Source: Clostridium porci (GTDB lineage Bacteria > Bacillota > Clostridia > Lachnospirales > Lachnospiraceae). Taken from it: DNA of 64,000 nucleotides. The notes below the pieces were generated by a model. The model saw only the letters and a list, made by a program, of their open reading frames with translations. It searched no databases and was not told the DNA's origin. The DNA is taken from the NCBI RefSeq assembly GCF_009696375.1, contig NZ_VUMD01000002.1, positions 62,001 to 126,000 on the forward strand, in the 5' to 3' direction. Below, in pieces: positions 15,408 to 24,208 of this stretch (within the stretch, counting starts at the first letter, position 1; every line of letters begins with the position of its first letter). The translations under genes and the position numbers were made by a program.

Positions 15408-16634
15408 ATGCAGATTTATGAAGAATTAATTGCCAGAGGTCTGATTGCTCAGGTAACCAACGAGGAAGAGATTAAAAAGATGGTGAATGAGGGAAAGGCT
15501 GTATTTTATATCGGCTTTGATCCAACGGCTGACAGCCTTCATGTAGGGCATTTTATGGCTCTGTGCCTAATGAAGCGCCTTCAGATGGCAGGTAACAGGC
15601 CTATCGCCTTAATCGGAGGCGGAACCGGGATGGTAGGAGACCCTTCCGGACGTTCCGATTTGCGTACCATGATGACCCCTGAAACCATCCAGCATAACTG
15701 CGACTGTTTTAAGAAGCAGATGAGCCGTTTTATCGACTTTTCAGAAGGAAAGGCCATGATGGTGAATAACGCAGAGTGGCTGATGGGGCTGAATTACATC
15801 GAATTTCTGAGAGAGGTAGGCCAGCATTTTTCTGTCAATAATATGCTGAGAGCCGAGTGCTACAAGCAGAGGATGGAAAAAGGCTTAAGCTTTCTGGAAT
15901 TTAACTACATGATTATGCAGAGCTATGATTTCTACGAGCTGTTCCGGCGTTACGGCTGCAATATGCAGTTCGGCGGCGATGACCAGTGGAGCAATATGTT
16001 AGGCGGAACAGAGCTGATTCGCCGCAAGTTAGGAAAGGATGCCCACGCTATGACCATCACCCTCCTTTTAAATTCTGAGGGAAAGAAAATGGGCAAGACT
16101 CAGTCCGGCGCGGTATGGCTTGACCCGAATAAAACCTCGCCTTTCGATTTCTACCAGTATTGGAGGAACGTAGGCGATGCGGATGTGCTTAAGTGCCTGC
16201 GTATGCTTACCTTTCTTCCTCTGGAACAGATTGACCAGATGGATGCATGGGAAGGGAGTCAGTTAAATCAGGCTAAGGAAATTCTGGCTTATGAGCTTAC
16301 CAGCCTGGTTCACGGTGAGGAAGAGGCCATGAAAGCGCAGGAGGGAGCAAGAGCTCTCTTTGTGGCAGGGGAAAGTACAGAAAATATGCCGGCCTGTGAG
16401 CTGACAGAGGAGGATTTCAGAGACGGCTTTATTGACATTTTAAGTGTACTTCACAAGTCCGGCCTGGCTGCTTCCCGTTCTGAAGCAAGAAGAAATGTTG
16501 AGCAGGGAGGAGTTTGTGCAGGCGGCAATACGGTTAAGGATGTAAAGGCTGTATTTGCGAAGGAGCAGTTTGGGGGAGAGGGCCTTGTGTTTAAGAGGGG
16601 GAAGAAGAGCTTTATGAAGGTAGTTGTAAGATAA
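15408..16634 (+). CDS. tyrS: tyrosyl-tRNA synthetase
   Basis: The 408-residue class I synthetase has the HVGH form of the HIGH motif near residue 45 and KMGKT for KMSKS near residue 228. The tyrosine-pocket segments YDFYELFRRYGC and QFGGDDQWSNML are present, as is a C-terminal S4 RNA-binding domain. It charges tRNA-Tyr. The start has AGGAGAGAAAG upstream. Expression is controlled by the tyrosine T-box in the leader. Confidence 0.97.
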   Translation: MQIYEELIARGLIAQVTNEEEIKKMVNEGKAVFYIGFDPTADSLHVGHFMALCLMKRLQMAGNRPIALIGGGTGMVGDPSGRSDLRTMMTPETIQHNCDCFKKQMSRFIDFSEGKAMMVNNAEWLMGLNYIEFLREVGQHFSVNNMLRAECYKQRMEKGLSFLEFNYMIMQSYDFYELFRRYGCNMQFGGDDQWSNMLGGTELIRRKLGKDAHAMTITLLLNSEGKKMGKTQSGAVWLDPNKTSPFDFYQYWRNVGDADVLKCLRMLTFLPLEQIDQMDAWEGSQLNQAKEILAYELTSLVHGEEEAMKAQEGARALFVAGESTENMPACELTEEDFRDGFIDILSVLHKSGLAASRSEARRNVEQGGVCAGGNTVKDVKAVFAKEQFGGEGLVFKRGKKSFMKVVVR

Positions 16635-16696
16635 GCTTCCTGAAAGATAATAGGGATTCTCTAATATGAAGTGAAAATGTAGAGAGGAGGATGCGG

Positions 16697-17443
16697 ATGA
16701 AGCGGTATGAGTCTGTAAAACGTTTAAGCGTGCTGCTTGCGGCTGCGGTTATAAGTATGGCCGCTGCCTTTGTCTCAGAGGCAAGGGCTGTATCCAATAC
16801 AGAGGTGCCAGTTACCCTGCATCTGGACATGAACAGCAGAAAGACCTCCATTTATGATGGATATTCGTCCTATCTGCTGGGCAACCGGGTTTCAGAGATC
16901 GATACCTTCATAGTTACCAGAGACAACAATAACGTGAATCTGGATGATGTGATTCTGAATTATTATCTGATTACCTATGGCGGCAACACCCAGAAATACT
17001 TGGAATGTACCGTTTACGGCCTAAAGGAAGGACAGCATTATCCGGTGATACGGCCGGAGACTGTGGAAAGGGAGACGGCCTCAGGTCAGCTGTATGAGAA
17101 CCTGGAGCGAAGCTATATGGTGGAGCTTATGCTGGGAGATGCTAAGAAGCAGTATTATTTTCTGGTATATCCTGAGTCGGAGATGAATGAATACCGAAAT
17201 ATTCTCCTTGGAAAATGGGTTCAGAGCAGTGCGGGCTGGCAGTACCGGTATCAGGATGAAAATCTGACTTCCTGGGCGTTGATTAACGGTCAGTGGTATT
17301 ATTTTGGTACAGACGGTATTATGAAGACGGGGTGGCAGGAGTACAAGGGCCAATGGTTTTATCTGGATCCGGAGTCAGGAGTGATGCGCTCCAACTGCAG
17401 GATTAATGGCTATGAGCTGGACAGCAACGGCGTCAGGATTTAG
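16697..17443 (+). CDS. secreted protein with C-terminal cell-wall-binding repeats
   Basis: The protein of about 248 residues begins with a basic stretch and a hydrophobic signal peptide (LSVLLAAAVISMAAAF, probable cleavage after SEARA). The middle part, residues 30-175, has no family I recognise. The last 75 residues hold choline-binding-like repeats: WALINGQWYYFGTDGIMKTG, WQEYKGQWFYLDPESGVM and a degenerate third. Such repeats anchor proteins to the cell wall or teichoic acids. The start at 16697 is preferred because AGGAGG is six bases upstream; ATG 16691 touches it. Confidence 0.75.
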   Translation: MKRYESVKRLSVLLAAAVISMAAAFVSEARAVSNTEVPVTLHLDMNSRKTSIYDGYSSYLLGNRVSEIDTFIVTRDNNNVNLDDVILNYYLITYGGNTQKYLECTVYGLKEGQHYPVIRPETVERETASGQLYENLERSYMVELMLGDAKKQYYFLVYPESEMNEYRNILLGKWVQSSAGWQYRYQDENLTSWALINGQWYYFGTDGIMKTGWQEYKGQWFYLDPESGVMRSNCRINGYELDSNGVRI

Positions 17444-17533
17444 GAGGAAAACCGGCAAAAAGGTAGTAACGAAAAGAGAATCCACAAATTTAGAAGAAGG
17501 GCAGTTCTAAAACAGGTCTTTTCAAAAAGTATA

Positions 17534-17577
17534 AAAAACGGTTCCAGCAGCTATAGAAGCAATTTGGAACCGTTTTT
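17534..17577. terminator. bidirectional terminator
   Basis: AAAAACGGTTCCA pairs perfectly with TGGAACCGTTTTT around the loop GCAGCTATAGAAGCAATT. It can end both the wall-binding protein gene and the leftward MATE gene that stops at 17579. Nearly the same loop sequence occurs in the terminator at 24209-24257. Confidence 0.9.
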
Positions 17578-17578
17578 G

Positions 17579-18943
17579 CTACTTCTCAAGAGGAACCGCA
17601 TCCTTTTTCGGCAGCTTGCGCCGTATTTTGCGGAAAGTCACCATATGGGCCAGAGCCGTTATGCTCCAGGATACAGGATAGGACAGATAAAGAACATCCA
17701 AGGACCGGTGGGCCGCAAAGACGGTAAATACCCACAGCACCCGGATGCCGCAGGCTCCCGTCAGAGACACGAACATAGGAATAATGGAATAACCCAGCCC
17801 CCGCAGGCTGCCAACCATACAATCCATAATACCACAAAGGAAGTAGGTTCCGCATATGATTGTCAATCGAAGCATGCCGTAATGGATCACCTCTGTGTCA
17901 GAGGAATAAATTCTCAGGAGATAATTTCCACCCAGAACGGCTCCTAGCCCCAGGATTATGCCTACCAGGGTAACTACACCCAGACAGATATAAAGAATCC
18001 GGTTAATACGGCTGTATTTTTTGCCGCCCAGGTTCTGGCTGGTAAAGCTTAAGTTGGTCTGGTACACTGAATTCATAGCTGTATAGACAAAGCCCTCAAT
18101 ATTGGATGACGCCGTGTTCCCTGCCATAGCGATGGAACCGAAGGAATTAACGGAGGACTGAATCAGTACATTGGAAATGGAAAAGATAGCTCCCTGCATC
18201 CCAGCCGGGAGACCTATTTTCACAATCCGTACTAGCTTTTGCTTATGGATATGGAGCTTTCTAAGGGAGAGCCTGAGGGGCCCTGGAGCCTCCGACAGGC
18301 TTTTGATAACCAGTATGGCCGAGATATGCTCTGATAGAACTGTTGCCCAGCCTACGCCGTCTACGCCCATCCCGAAGCCTATGACAAACACCAGATTCAG
18401 ACATACATTCACCACCCCGGCAGCAAAGAGAAAGTACAGGGGACGCCTGGTGTCCCCCACTGATCGTAGTATGGCTGATCCGAAGTTGTAGGTCATCAGT
18501 GCCGGCATTCCCAGGAAGTAAATCCGCATATAGAGCACAGCCTGATCCAGTACATCATCCGGTGTTCCCATAAGATGGAGAAGGGGCCTTGCTGCGCAGA
18601 GGCCAAGAATGATCAGAAAGAGACCGCTTATAAGGCTGGTGGCAATGGCTGTGTGGATCGTTTCGTTAACATCCTTGGACTGCTGTCCGCCATAGTATGT
18701 TCCAACTAAAACATTGACGCCAACAGACAGGCCCAGGAACACATTAATCAGTAGGTTAATAAGAGCCGAGGTAGAGCCAACGGCGGCCAGAGCCGTGCTG
18801 CCTGTAAACCGTCCAACCACAATGATATCAGCCGCATTGAATAGAAGCTGGAGGATGCCTGACAGCATTAAGGGCAGAGTAAACATAAGAATTTTGCCCA
18901 GCAGTGTTCCGCTGCACATATCTATTTCATATGACTTTTTCAT
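17579..18943 (-). CDS. MATE family efflux transporter
   Basis: The 454-residue protein has about 12 membrane segments in two MatE halves. The first begins LMFTLPLMLSGILQLLFNAA followed by DIIVVGRFTGSTALAAVG, and the second GLPAGMQGAIFSISNVLIQS. MATE proteins export drugs or metabolites in exchange for Na+ or H+. The start has AGGAGG upstream. It is single, with no adjacent regulator. The substrate is unknown. Confidence 0.93.
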   Translation of the reverse strand: MKKSYEIDMCSGTLLGKILMFTLPLMLSGILQLLFNAADIIVVGRFTGSTALAAVGSTSALINLLINVFLGLSVGVNVLVGTYYGGQQSKDVNETIHTAIATSLISGLFLIILGLCAARPLLHLMGTPDDVLDQAVLYMRIYFLGMPALMTYNFGSAILRSVGDTRRPLYFLFAAGVVNVCLNLVFVIGFGMGVDGVGWATVLSEHISAILVIKSLSEAPGPLRLSLRKLHIHKQKLVRIVKIGLPAGMQGAIFSISNVLIQSSVNSFGSIAMAGNTASSNIEGFVYTAMNSVYQTNLSFTSQNLGGKKYSRINRILYICLGVVTLVGIILGLGAVLGGNYLLRIYSSDTEVIHYGMLRLTIICGTYFLCGIMDCMVGSLRGLGYSIIPMFVSLTGACGIRVLWVFTVFAAHRSLDVLYLSYPVSWSITALAHMVTFRKIRRKLPKKDAVPLEK

Positions 18944-19083
18944 TTGGTAAATTCCTCCTGTTATTCATATTGCTCCAGAATGCTTCAGGGTTTTCTTGCG
19001 TTCTTTTCAGTGTAGCACAAGGCATGGATTTTTACAATGGATTCTGATGCGGATTTTAATGGGCTTTTTCATGAGAAATTTTC

Positions 19084-19112
19084 TTGACAATCGGCTTTTT
19101 GTCCGGTAAAAT
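19084..19112 (+). promoter_or_regulatory. promoter of the mntP riboswitch leader
   Basis: TTGACA (19084-19089) and TAAAAT (19107-19112) are separated by 17 bp. Transcription should begin near 19119, just before the riboswitch. Confidence 0.8.
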
Positions 19113-19119
19113 GTAGCAA

Positions 19120-19248
19120 GTGGTAAGGGAGTAGTTGACATGCCCCGGCATGTAATAAAGTCAACACACTGATAGTGATTCTATCTGGCTTTATTTTAAA
19201 TAATGAGACTTATCTATGGCGTGCTGTGCCATAGATGGGTCTTTTTTT
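19120..19248 (+). promoter_or_regulatory. yybP-ykoY manganese riboswitch with terminator
   Basis: The leader shows the two conserved Mn-binding loops of this class: AAGGGAGTAG (19125-19134) and, after the GTTGACATG/AAGTCAAC pairing, CAACACACTG with the later CTGGC and AATGAGACTTA. It is followed by a terminator in which ATCTATGGC (19212-19220) pairs with GCCATAGAT (19228-19236) before seven Ts. Mn2+ binding should favour the antiterminated form and switch on mntP. The assignment fits the downstream Mn exporter. Confidence 0.88.
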
Positions 19249-19292
19249 ATGTGCTTTCCCATATATTAAACCAATACCAAGGAGGAACTGTT

Positions 19293-19859
19293 ATGTCATT
19301 AACTGAGTTATTCATAATCGCTGTGGGTTTGTCTATGGACGCTTTTGCTGTAGCTGTCTGTAAGGGACTGGCTATGCCCAGGATGAATTGGAAAGGCGCC
19401 TGTGTCGTAGGCCTGTATTTTGGTGGTTTTCAGGCAGTCATGCCTTTTTTAGGCTATGTTCTCGGCTCCAGCTTTAGCCTGAGTATCCGGGCTTATGATC
19501 ATTGGATTGCGTTTCTACTGCTGGTCATAATTGGGGGGAATATGGTAAAGGAAGCCCTGAGTCATGAGGAGGAATATACAGATAGCTCCCTGGATATGAA
19601 ACATATGACGCTGCTGGCTGTTGCTACCAGCATTGACGCCCTGGCCGTAGGCGTAACCTTTTCGTTTTTAAACGTGGATATCCTTCCTGCCGTATCATTT
19701 ATAGGCGTTGTGACCTTCTCTCTGTCTATGATTGGCGTTAAGACAGGAAATGTCTTTGGCTGCAGATACAAGTCCAAGGCAGAGCTGGCTGGAGGACTGA
19801 TACTTATCCTGATGGGTATGAAAATACTTCTGGAACACCTAGGGTTTTTACCATTTTAG
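19293..19859 (+). CDS. mntP: manganese efflux pump MntP
   Basis: The 188-residue membrane protein has six helices and both family motifs, [14 protein letters not shown] and [12 protein letters not shown], whose aspartates are needed for Mn2+ export. It protects the cell from excess manganese. The start at 19293 has AAGGAGG upstream; the open frame extends back to 19203 but crosses the riboswitch terminator, so earlier starts are rejected. It is controlled by the yybP-ykoY riboswitch directly upstream. Confidence 0.95.
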   Translation: MSLTELFIIAVGLSMDAFAVAVCKGLAMPRMNWKGACVVGLYFGGFQAVMPFLGYVLGSSFSLSIRAYDHWIAFLLLVIIGGNMVKEALSHEEEYTDSSLDMKHMTLLAVATSIDALAVGVTFSFLNVDILPAVSFIGVVTFSLSMIGVKTGNVFGCRYKSKAELAGGLILILMGMKILLEHLGFLPF

Positions 19860-20053
19860 AGACTCAATATTGAAACAGGATGGAAAACATAAGGTGTATT
19901 TTTCAAAAGTAAATGTTTTTGAAATAATATTCTGAATATTTGGCAAATAATAAGGATATAAACGGTGAATAATATAAAATAATTTAAACAATTATAATAA
20001 ATTGATTCAATATAAAAATAACCTAAAAAATACAGGAAAAAATAAAAAAAGCA
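19860..20053. other. very AT-rich region upstream of the large RNA promoter
   Basis: No gene is present. The stretch is dominated by A and T runs, including several A tracts directly before the -35 box at 20054. This is what is expected of an UP element or bent upstream region of a strongly expressed RNA. Confidence 0.4.
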
Positions 20054-20082
20054 TTGACAAATATCGGTTTGTTTATTATAAT
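20054..20082 (+). promoter_or_regulatory. consensus promoter of the probable large non-coding RNA
   Basis: TTGACA (20054-20059) and TATAAT (20077-20082) are both perfect consensus and are separated by 17 bp. An A-rich stretch lies directly upstream. Confidence 0.85.
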
Positions 20083-20088
20083 AAAGAT

Positions 20089-20754
20089 AACAAAAGACAG
20101 AGAAAAAGAAACATAAGAGCTGTAGACCATCAGTTCACAAAAGCAATAAAATCCAAGCAAAGGAGGTACGGACCACCAAAGACGAAACTTTGTTTAATAT
20201 ATAGCTTCAAAGAGATTTAGCCGTATATTAAACCAGGAGAAACCATTCTGCTAAATGAAGCAACCTCAGATAGTTGAAAGCAATTCCTAAATTGATGGAA
20301 ATTAATTGATTCAATCGATTGGAAAGATTCTAAGAAGAAGCGTTTCAAATAGCATGCATTGATACGTAATGGGTAATGATATTTTCAACCACTATCTAAA
20401 GAGTATAACAGCAATCGTTGCGGATTCGGCTTCGTAATAGGACGAGAAAGTATTAGGAAGGTCGAAAAGGGTGATACCGGATAGTAAATAAGCAGAGGGA
20501 AAATGGATTAACCGTAAGTAAGCAAATGCGGAGGATGAGGGAGCGCAGGCAGCAGAGGGGTGTAATAATTTCATATATAAAAAGAAACGATTGTTTCGGA
20601 AAAGAGAGGCTGAGTCCAATGGACATCGTAGTCAGAAAGCGGGTATCGTAATCGAGAGGCAGTAAGTCGAAGATTTCGGTACTCGCTTTCAATTTGTGTT
20701 TTACAGACAGAGGAGAAGTATGTGCGCCAAAGCCGCCGGCTTTGCGCTTTTTTT
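20089..20754 (+). ncRNA. probable large structured non-coding RNA, about 665 nt, class unknown
   Basis: Between a perfect promoter (20054-20082) and a strong terminator (20724-20754) there is no reading frame with a ribosome binding site, but there are many local helices. These include a perfect 10-bp stem GTTTAATATA/TATATTAAAC (20192-20201 with 20224-20233), GGAGGT-acgg-ACCaCC near 20161-20176, and GCAA-tcg-TTGC (20411-20421). Others are GAAAC-gatt-GTTTC (20584-20597) and an 11-position helix GAAAGCGgGTA/TACtCGCTTTC (20635-20645 with 20680-20690). The size and isolated promoter-terminator arrangement resemble ornate large RNAs such as ROOL, OLE or GOLLD. I cannot assign a class by eye. It is not tmRNA, RNase P RNA, SRP RNA or a group II intron by its motifs. 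Confidence 0.6.
20724..20754 (+). terminator. terminator of the large non-coding RNA
   Basis: GCGCcAAAGCCG (20724-20735) pairs with CGGCTTTGCGC (20737-20747) with one bulge, followed by seven Ts. Confidence 0.88.
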
Positions 20755-20845
20755 GATTTATTGTGTCAGCTGCGGCAGCCTGGATAACGTGGGGAATGCG
20801 GATGGTGATTTCCCTACATTGTGGAAGTAAAAACGAATCGTCGCT

Positions 20846-21829
20846 CTATAGGCCCTCCAAATGAAAGGGGGGCGTATATTCTTTGCCTGCGCTGCTTTTT
20901 TGCTGCATATACCCTTGGGTGAGTCCGAGACTGACGGCGGTATCAATAACCCTGTTGTATTCGTAGGTAGTAATATGGCGGTTAAGCTCCGGGCAATCCT
21001 TATTTGAACCATAGGGAGTATACTGACTCATAAGGCTCAGCAGGTATTGGCCTTCAGGCAGGTGCGTCTTGATCCAGTGCAGTAGGGCGATGGAATCATC
21101 CTTATGGCTGGGAAGGACGAGATGGCGGATGATGACCCCGGATTCCAGAAGGGGTAAGGCTGCAGAGGAGGATCTATAAGGGCTGCTGATCGTCTGTTCA
21201 GCCTTCCAGACAGGGGAGCCGGTCTGCTCTATCATTTGAAGGATAGCCTCTGACGCGGTTTCAAAGTAGTCTCCGGCCTGTGAATATCTGATGCCCAGAC
21301 GATTGTCAAAGTATTTAAAGTCAGGCAGCCATATATCTACATAATCTTTTAACGCCTTTACAGTTTGTGTTCGCTCATATCCGCCGGAATTATATACCAC
21401 AGGAATGTGTAGCTTGTGTCGTACCTTATCCAGAGCGGCTGTAATATGGGGCAGAAATTGGGTGGCTGTGACCAGATTGATATTATAGGCGCCCTGGCTT
21501 TGAAGATTTAGAAAGATCTGAGCAAGCGCGTCAGCGGTTATTTCTTTACCGAAGTTTTCTCTGCTTATGGCATGATTCTGACAGAAACAGCAGCGGAGGG
21601 TACAGCCAGAGAAAAAGACAGTTCCGCTGCCTCCAGGCCCTTCAGCCGGGCCGCTTAAGGCAGGCTCCTCCCAATGGTGAAGCGCGGCTCTGGCAGCCCT
21701 TAGCTTATGGTTCAGGCCGCAAAAGCCTGGTCTGCTGCTGCGGTCTGCCCCGCAGCGTCTGGGGCAGAGCTGGCAGTTGGCATAGGTTTTAAAGGATAGA
21801 AAATCTGAATGATGGCTATTAATATCCAT
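20846..21829 (-). CDS. PflX-type radical SAM protein (pyruvate formate-lyase activase-like)
   Basis: The 327-residue enzyme carries GCTLRCCFCQNH with the CxxxCxxC cluster at Cys76, Cys80 and Cys83, typical of activating enzymes of the COG1313 / PflX group. Four further cysteines near the N-terminus (CQLCPRRCG and GFCG) match the conserved extra cysteine region of this group. The partner glycyl-radical or other substrate protein is unknown and none is adjacent. The start at 21829 is chosen for its AGGAG six bases upstream; the frame is open to 22018 but that would overlap the AraC gene. It lies downstream of the AraC gene on the same strand. Confidence 0.85.
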   Translation of the reverse strand: MDINSHHSDFLSFKTYANCQLCPRRCGADRSSRPGFCGLNHKLRAARAALHHWEEPALSGPAEGPGGSGTVFFSGCTLRCCFCQNHAISRENFGKEITADALAQIFLNLQSQGAYNINLVTATQFLPHITAALDKVRHKLHIPVVYNSGGYERTQTVKALKDYVDIWLPDFKYFDNRLGIRYSQAGDYFETASEAILQMIEQTGSPVWKAEQTISSPYRSSSAALPLLESGVIIRHLVLPSHKDDSIALLHWIKTHLPEGQYLLSLMSQYTPYGSNKDCPELNRHITTYEYNRVIDTAVSLGLTQGYMQQKSSAGKEYTPPFHLEGL

Positions 21830-21911
21830 AGAGGCTCCTGATTCATGGTATACTAGCTCCAGAGCGGCTATGCCGCTGCCAGTCGAAAATGAACCTAAAA
21901 ATGACAGGGCT

Positions 21912-22793
21912 TCAAGCCTGCTGTTCAGGGAGGCGGTGCTGTTCTCTGTATTCCCTGGGGGACACGCCGTATTCTTTTTTAAAGGCCCGAAAAAAGCTGG
22001 TGTAATCCTTAAATCCATATTGATGATATATATGGCCTATGGGCTGATCTGAGAGAACGGCGTTTTTGCTGGCATGGAGGCGTTTTTTTAAAATATATTG
22101 GTGGAGTGGAATGCCCATATTGTCTTTAAAAATGTGGGAGATATGGTATTTACTCACATAGAAAAAGGCCGAAAGGCTGTCCAGGCTTAAATTCTCCTCC
22201 AGATGCTGGTTAATATAGTCGCAAATGCTCAGATACAAGACATTTTCATAGACAGGAGACGCTGGGTTCAGACTATCATAGAGCAGCCGGTTCACATAAA
22301 CCAGAAAGGATAAGGCAGAAAGCTCTGAAGCCAGATGGCAAAAGGGCCGTGCGCTTTTGGTTTCCTCGATCAGCTCTGTCAGCTTCCCCTGAATCTCCTG
22401 GGCGGTGATGTAATCGGTGGGCAGGCGGTAGGCTTGGCTGCTGTCCGCATAGTCAAATGCGTAGGCTATATCCGGGTTCCACTGCCTAAGCTTTGCGTAA
22501 TAGGATTCTCCCAACCAGAATACGAAACGGCGGTAGGGCTTGTCAAAGGACAAAAATTCAGGATAGTGCGGAAGACCAGGAGGAATCAGAAGACAGTCTC
22601 CATACGCCAGCTTGTAAGCTTTTTCTCCGATATGGTATTGAACGTCCCCTTCCAGGAAAAAATAAAATTCGTAGTAGTTATGTGCATGGGCGTCCACAGA
22701 TTTCAGAGCAGCATCCCTATAGTAGAACAGCTCGAAATCTGAGGACTGCATATACTGTCGTGTGCTGAAATCTGAGGAAAGCTTTTTTTTCAC
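21912..22793 (-). CDS. AraC family transcriptional regulator with cupin sensor domain
   Basis: The 293-residue protein has an N-terminal cupin domain (AHNYYEFYFFLEGDVQYHIG, then GDCLLIPPGLPHYP) and a C-terminal double helix-turn-helix (SAFFYVSKYHISHIFKDNMG; then GFKDYTSFFRAFKKEYGVSP). The cupin should bind a sugar or sugar acid. It is divergent from uxuA across 248 bp that contain a perfect palindrome around a -10 box, so it probably controls mannonate dehydratase and perhaps itself. The start has a weak GGAGG further upstream. Confidence 0.9.
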   Translation of the reverse strand: MKKKLSSDFSTRQYMQSSDFELFYYRDAALKSVDAHAHNYYEFYFFLEGDVQYHIGEKAYKLAYGDCLLIPPGLPHYPEFLSFDKPYRRFVFWLGESYYAKLRQWNPDIAYAFDYADSSQAYRLPTDYITAQEIQGKLTELIEETKSARPFCHLASELSALSFLVYVNRLLYDSLNPASPVYENVLYLSICDYINQHLEENLSLDSLSAFFYVSKYHISHIFKDNMGIPLHQYILKKRLHASKNAVLSDQPIGHIYHQYGFKDYTSFFRAFKKEYGVSPREYREQHRLPEQQA

Positions 22794-22885
22794 TGGGAGG
22801 GCCTCCTTCTTACTTATTCAATTAATCTTAGCACGAAACAACAATATTTGCAATATGCACAACAAGTAACACTATAGACGACAGG

Positions 22886-22917
22886 CTTCAATCTGCTATA
22901 ATGAAAGCAGATTGAAG
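22886..22917. promoter_or_regulatory. perfect 11-bp palindrome around the -10 box of uxuA
   Basis: CTTCAATCTGC (22886-22896) and GCAGATTGAAG (22907-22917) are exact complements, and the 10-bp spacer holds TATAAT (22897-22902). No good -35 is present, which is usual for activator-dependent promoters. It may be the binding site of the divergent AraC regulator or of another sugar-acid repressor. Confidence 0.6.
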
Positions 22918-23041
22918 GGCAAGTGAAACCAGCGGCATGCTGCTTTGGTTGGTGTGAAGGGCGTAAGGAAAAGATGACAGGTATCACATGTAAGAGGCCA
23001 GAGCATGCCCGCTAAGGGCTTATAACAAGGAGGAGTTACAC

Positions 23042-24091
23042 ATGAAGTTATCATTCAGATGGTACGGGGAAGATGATAAAGTGACCCTGGAGCACATCCG
23101 CCAGATCCCAGGTATGAAGTCCATCGTTACAGCAGTTTATGATGTGCCTGTGGGTCAGGTTTGGAGCCGTGAGAGCATTGCCAGGCTGAAAACGCAGGTA
23201 GAGAATGCAGGTCTTGGCTTTGACGTAATTGAGTCCATTCCGGTTCATGAGGATATTAAGCTGGGCAAGCCGGCCAGAGACAGATATATTGACAATTATT
23301 GTGAGAACGTGCGCCGTGTGGCTGAGGCCGGAGTCAAGTGTATCTGTTATAATTTCATGCCTGTATTCGATTGGACAAGAACGCAGATTGATCACAGGCT
23401 GGCAGATGGCTCCACCTCTCTGGTATACTATCAGGAGCAGGTAGATGCAGTAAACCCATTAAACAGCGAAAGCGATTTAACCCTTCCGGGCTGGGATTCC
23501 AGCTACACAAGAGATGAATTAAAGGCCGTAGTGGAGGAATATCATAGTCTGACTGAGGAAATGCTGTGGGATCATTTAAAATATTTCCTGGAGCGGGTGA
23601 TTCCCGTAGCTGCGGAGTTGGATGTAAATATGGCTATCCATGAGGATGACCCATGCTGGAGTATATTCGGACTGCCCAGAATTATTACTTGTGAGGAAAA
23701 TCTGGATAAATTTTTAAAGCTGGTAGATGATAAGCACAATGGCATTACTCTGTGCACCGGTTCTCTGGGCTGTTCTTCCCAAAATGATGTGGTAAGAATG
23801 GCAGCAAAGTATGCGTCTATGGGAAGAATTCATTTTGCTCATATGAGAAATGTAAAGGTATTGGACAATGGATTTGAGGAGAGAGCGCACCTTTCCGCCT
23901 GCGGCTCCCTGGATATGTTCGGTATTGTCAAGGCACTTGTTGATAATGGCTTTGATGGCTACGTCAGACCAGATCACGGACGCATGATCTGGGGGGAGAC
24001 AGGGCGCGCAGGCTATGGGCTTTATGACAGGGCCTTGGGCGCTACCTATTTAAATGGTCTTTTCGAGGCAGCTGAACGGATGAATGAATAA
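23042..24091 (+). CDS. uxuA: mannonate dehydratase
   Basis: The 349-residue TIM-barrel protein matches UxuA. It has MKLSFRWYGEDDKVTLEHIR at the start, IPVHEDIKLG, CYNFMPVFDWTRT, MAIHEDDPCWSIFGLPRI with metal-binding His and Cys, FAHMRNV and the C-terminal YVRPDHGRMIWGE. It converts D-mannonate to 2-keto-3-deoxygluconate in glucuronate catabolism. The start has AAGGAGG upstream. The neighbours (AraC regulator, TRAP transporter, phosphofructokinase) suggest a sugar-acid utilisation region, although uxaC, uxuB and kdgK are not in the window. Confidence 0.96.
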   Translation: MKLSFRWYGEDDKVTLEHIRQIPGMKSIVTAVYDVPVGQVWSRESIARLKTQVENAGLGFDVIESIPVHEDIKLGKPARDRYIDNYCENVRRVAEAGVKCICYNFMPVFDWTRTQIDHRLADGSTSLVYYQEQVDAVNPLNSESDLTLPGWDSSYTRDELKAVVEEYHSLTEEMLWDHLKYFLERVIPVAAELDVNMAIHEDDPCWSIFGLPRIITCEENLDKFLKLVDDKHNGITLCTGSLGCSSQNDVVRMAAKYASMGRIHFAHMRNVKVLDNGFEERAHLSACGSLDMFGIVKALVDNGFDGYVRPDHGRMIWGETGRAGYGLYDRALGATYLNGLFEAAERMNE

Positions 24092-24208
24092 GGGTATCGA
24101 GGCGCAAAAACGTTTCGTGACACTATGCAGCTTTATATCCTGAGTGGTGAAATGGATATAAGCATTAAAAGGAGATGTAGCAAAACCGGTTCACGAAGAT
24201 GGTGCATA

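Noticed and set aside
20002-20220. 72-codon lysine-rich reading frame at the start of the large RNA region
   Set aside because: It begins upstream of the perfect promoter and spans its -35 and -10 boxes, has no ribosome binding site and is low in complexity
20392-20692. two minus-strand reading frames of 75 and 79 codons inside the large RNA region
   Set aside because: They lack ribosome binding sites and resemble chance frames; the plus strand has a promoter and terminator in the correct order
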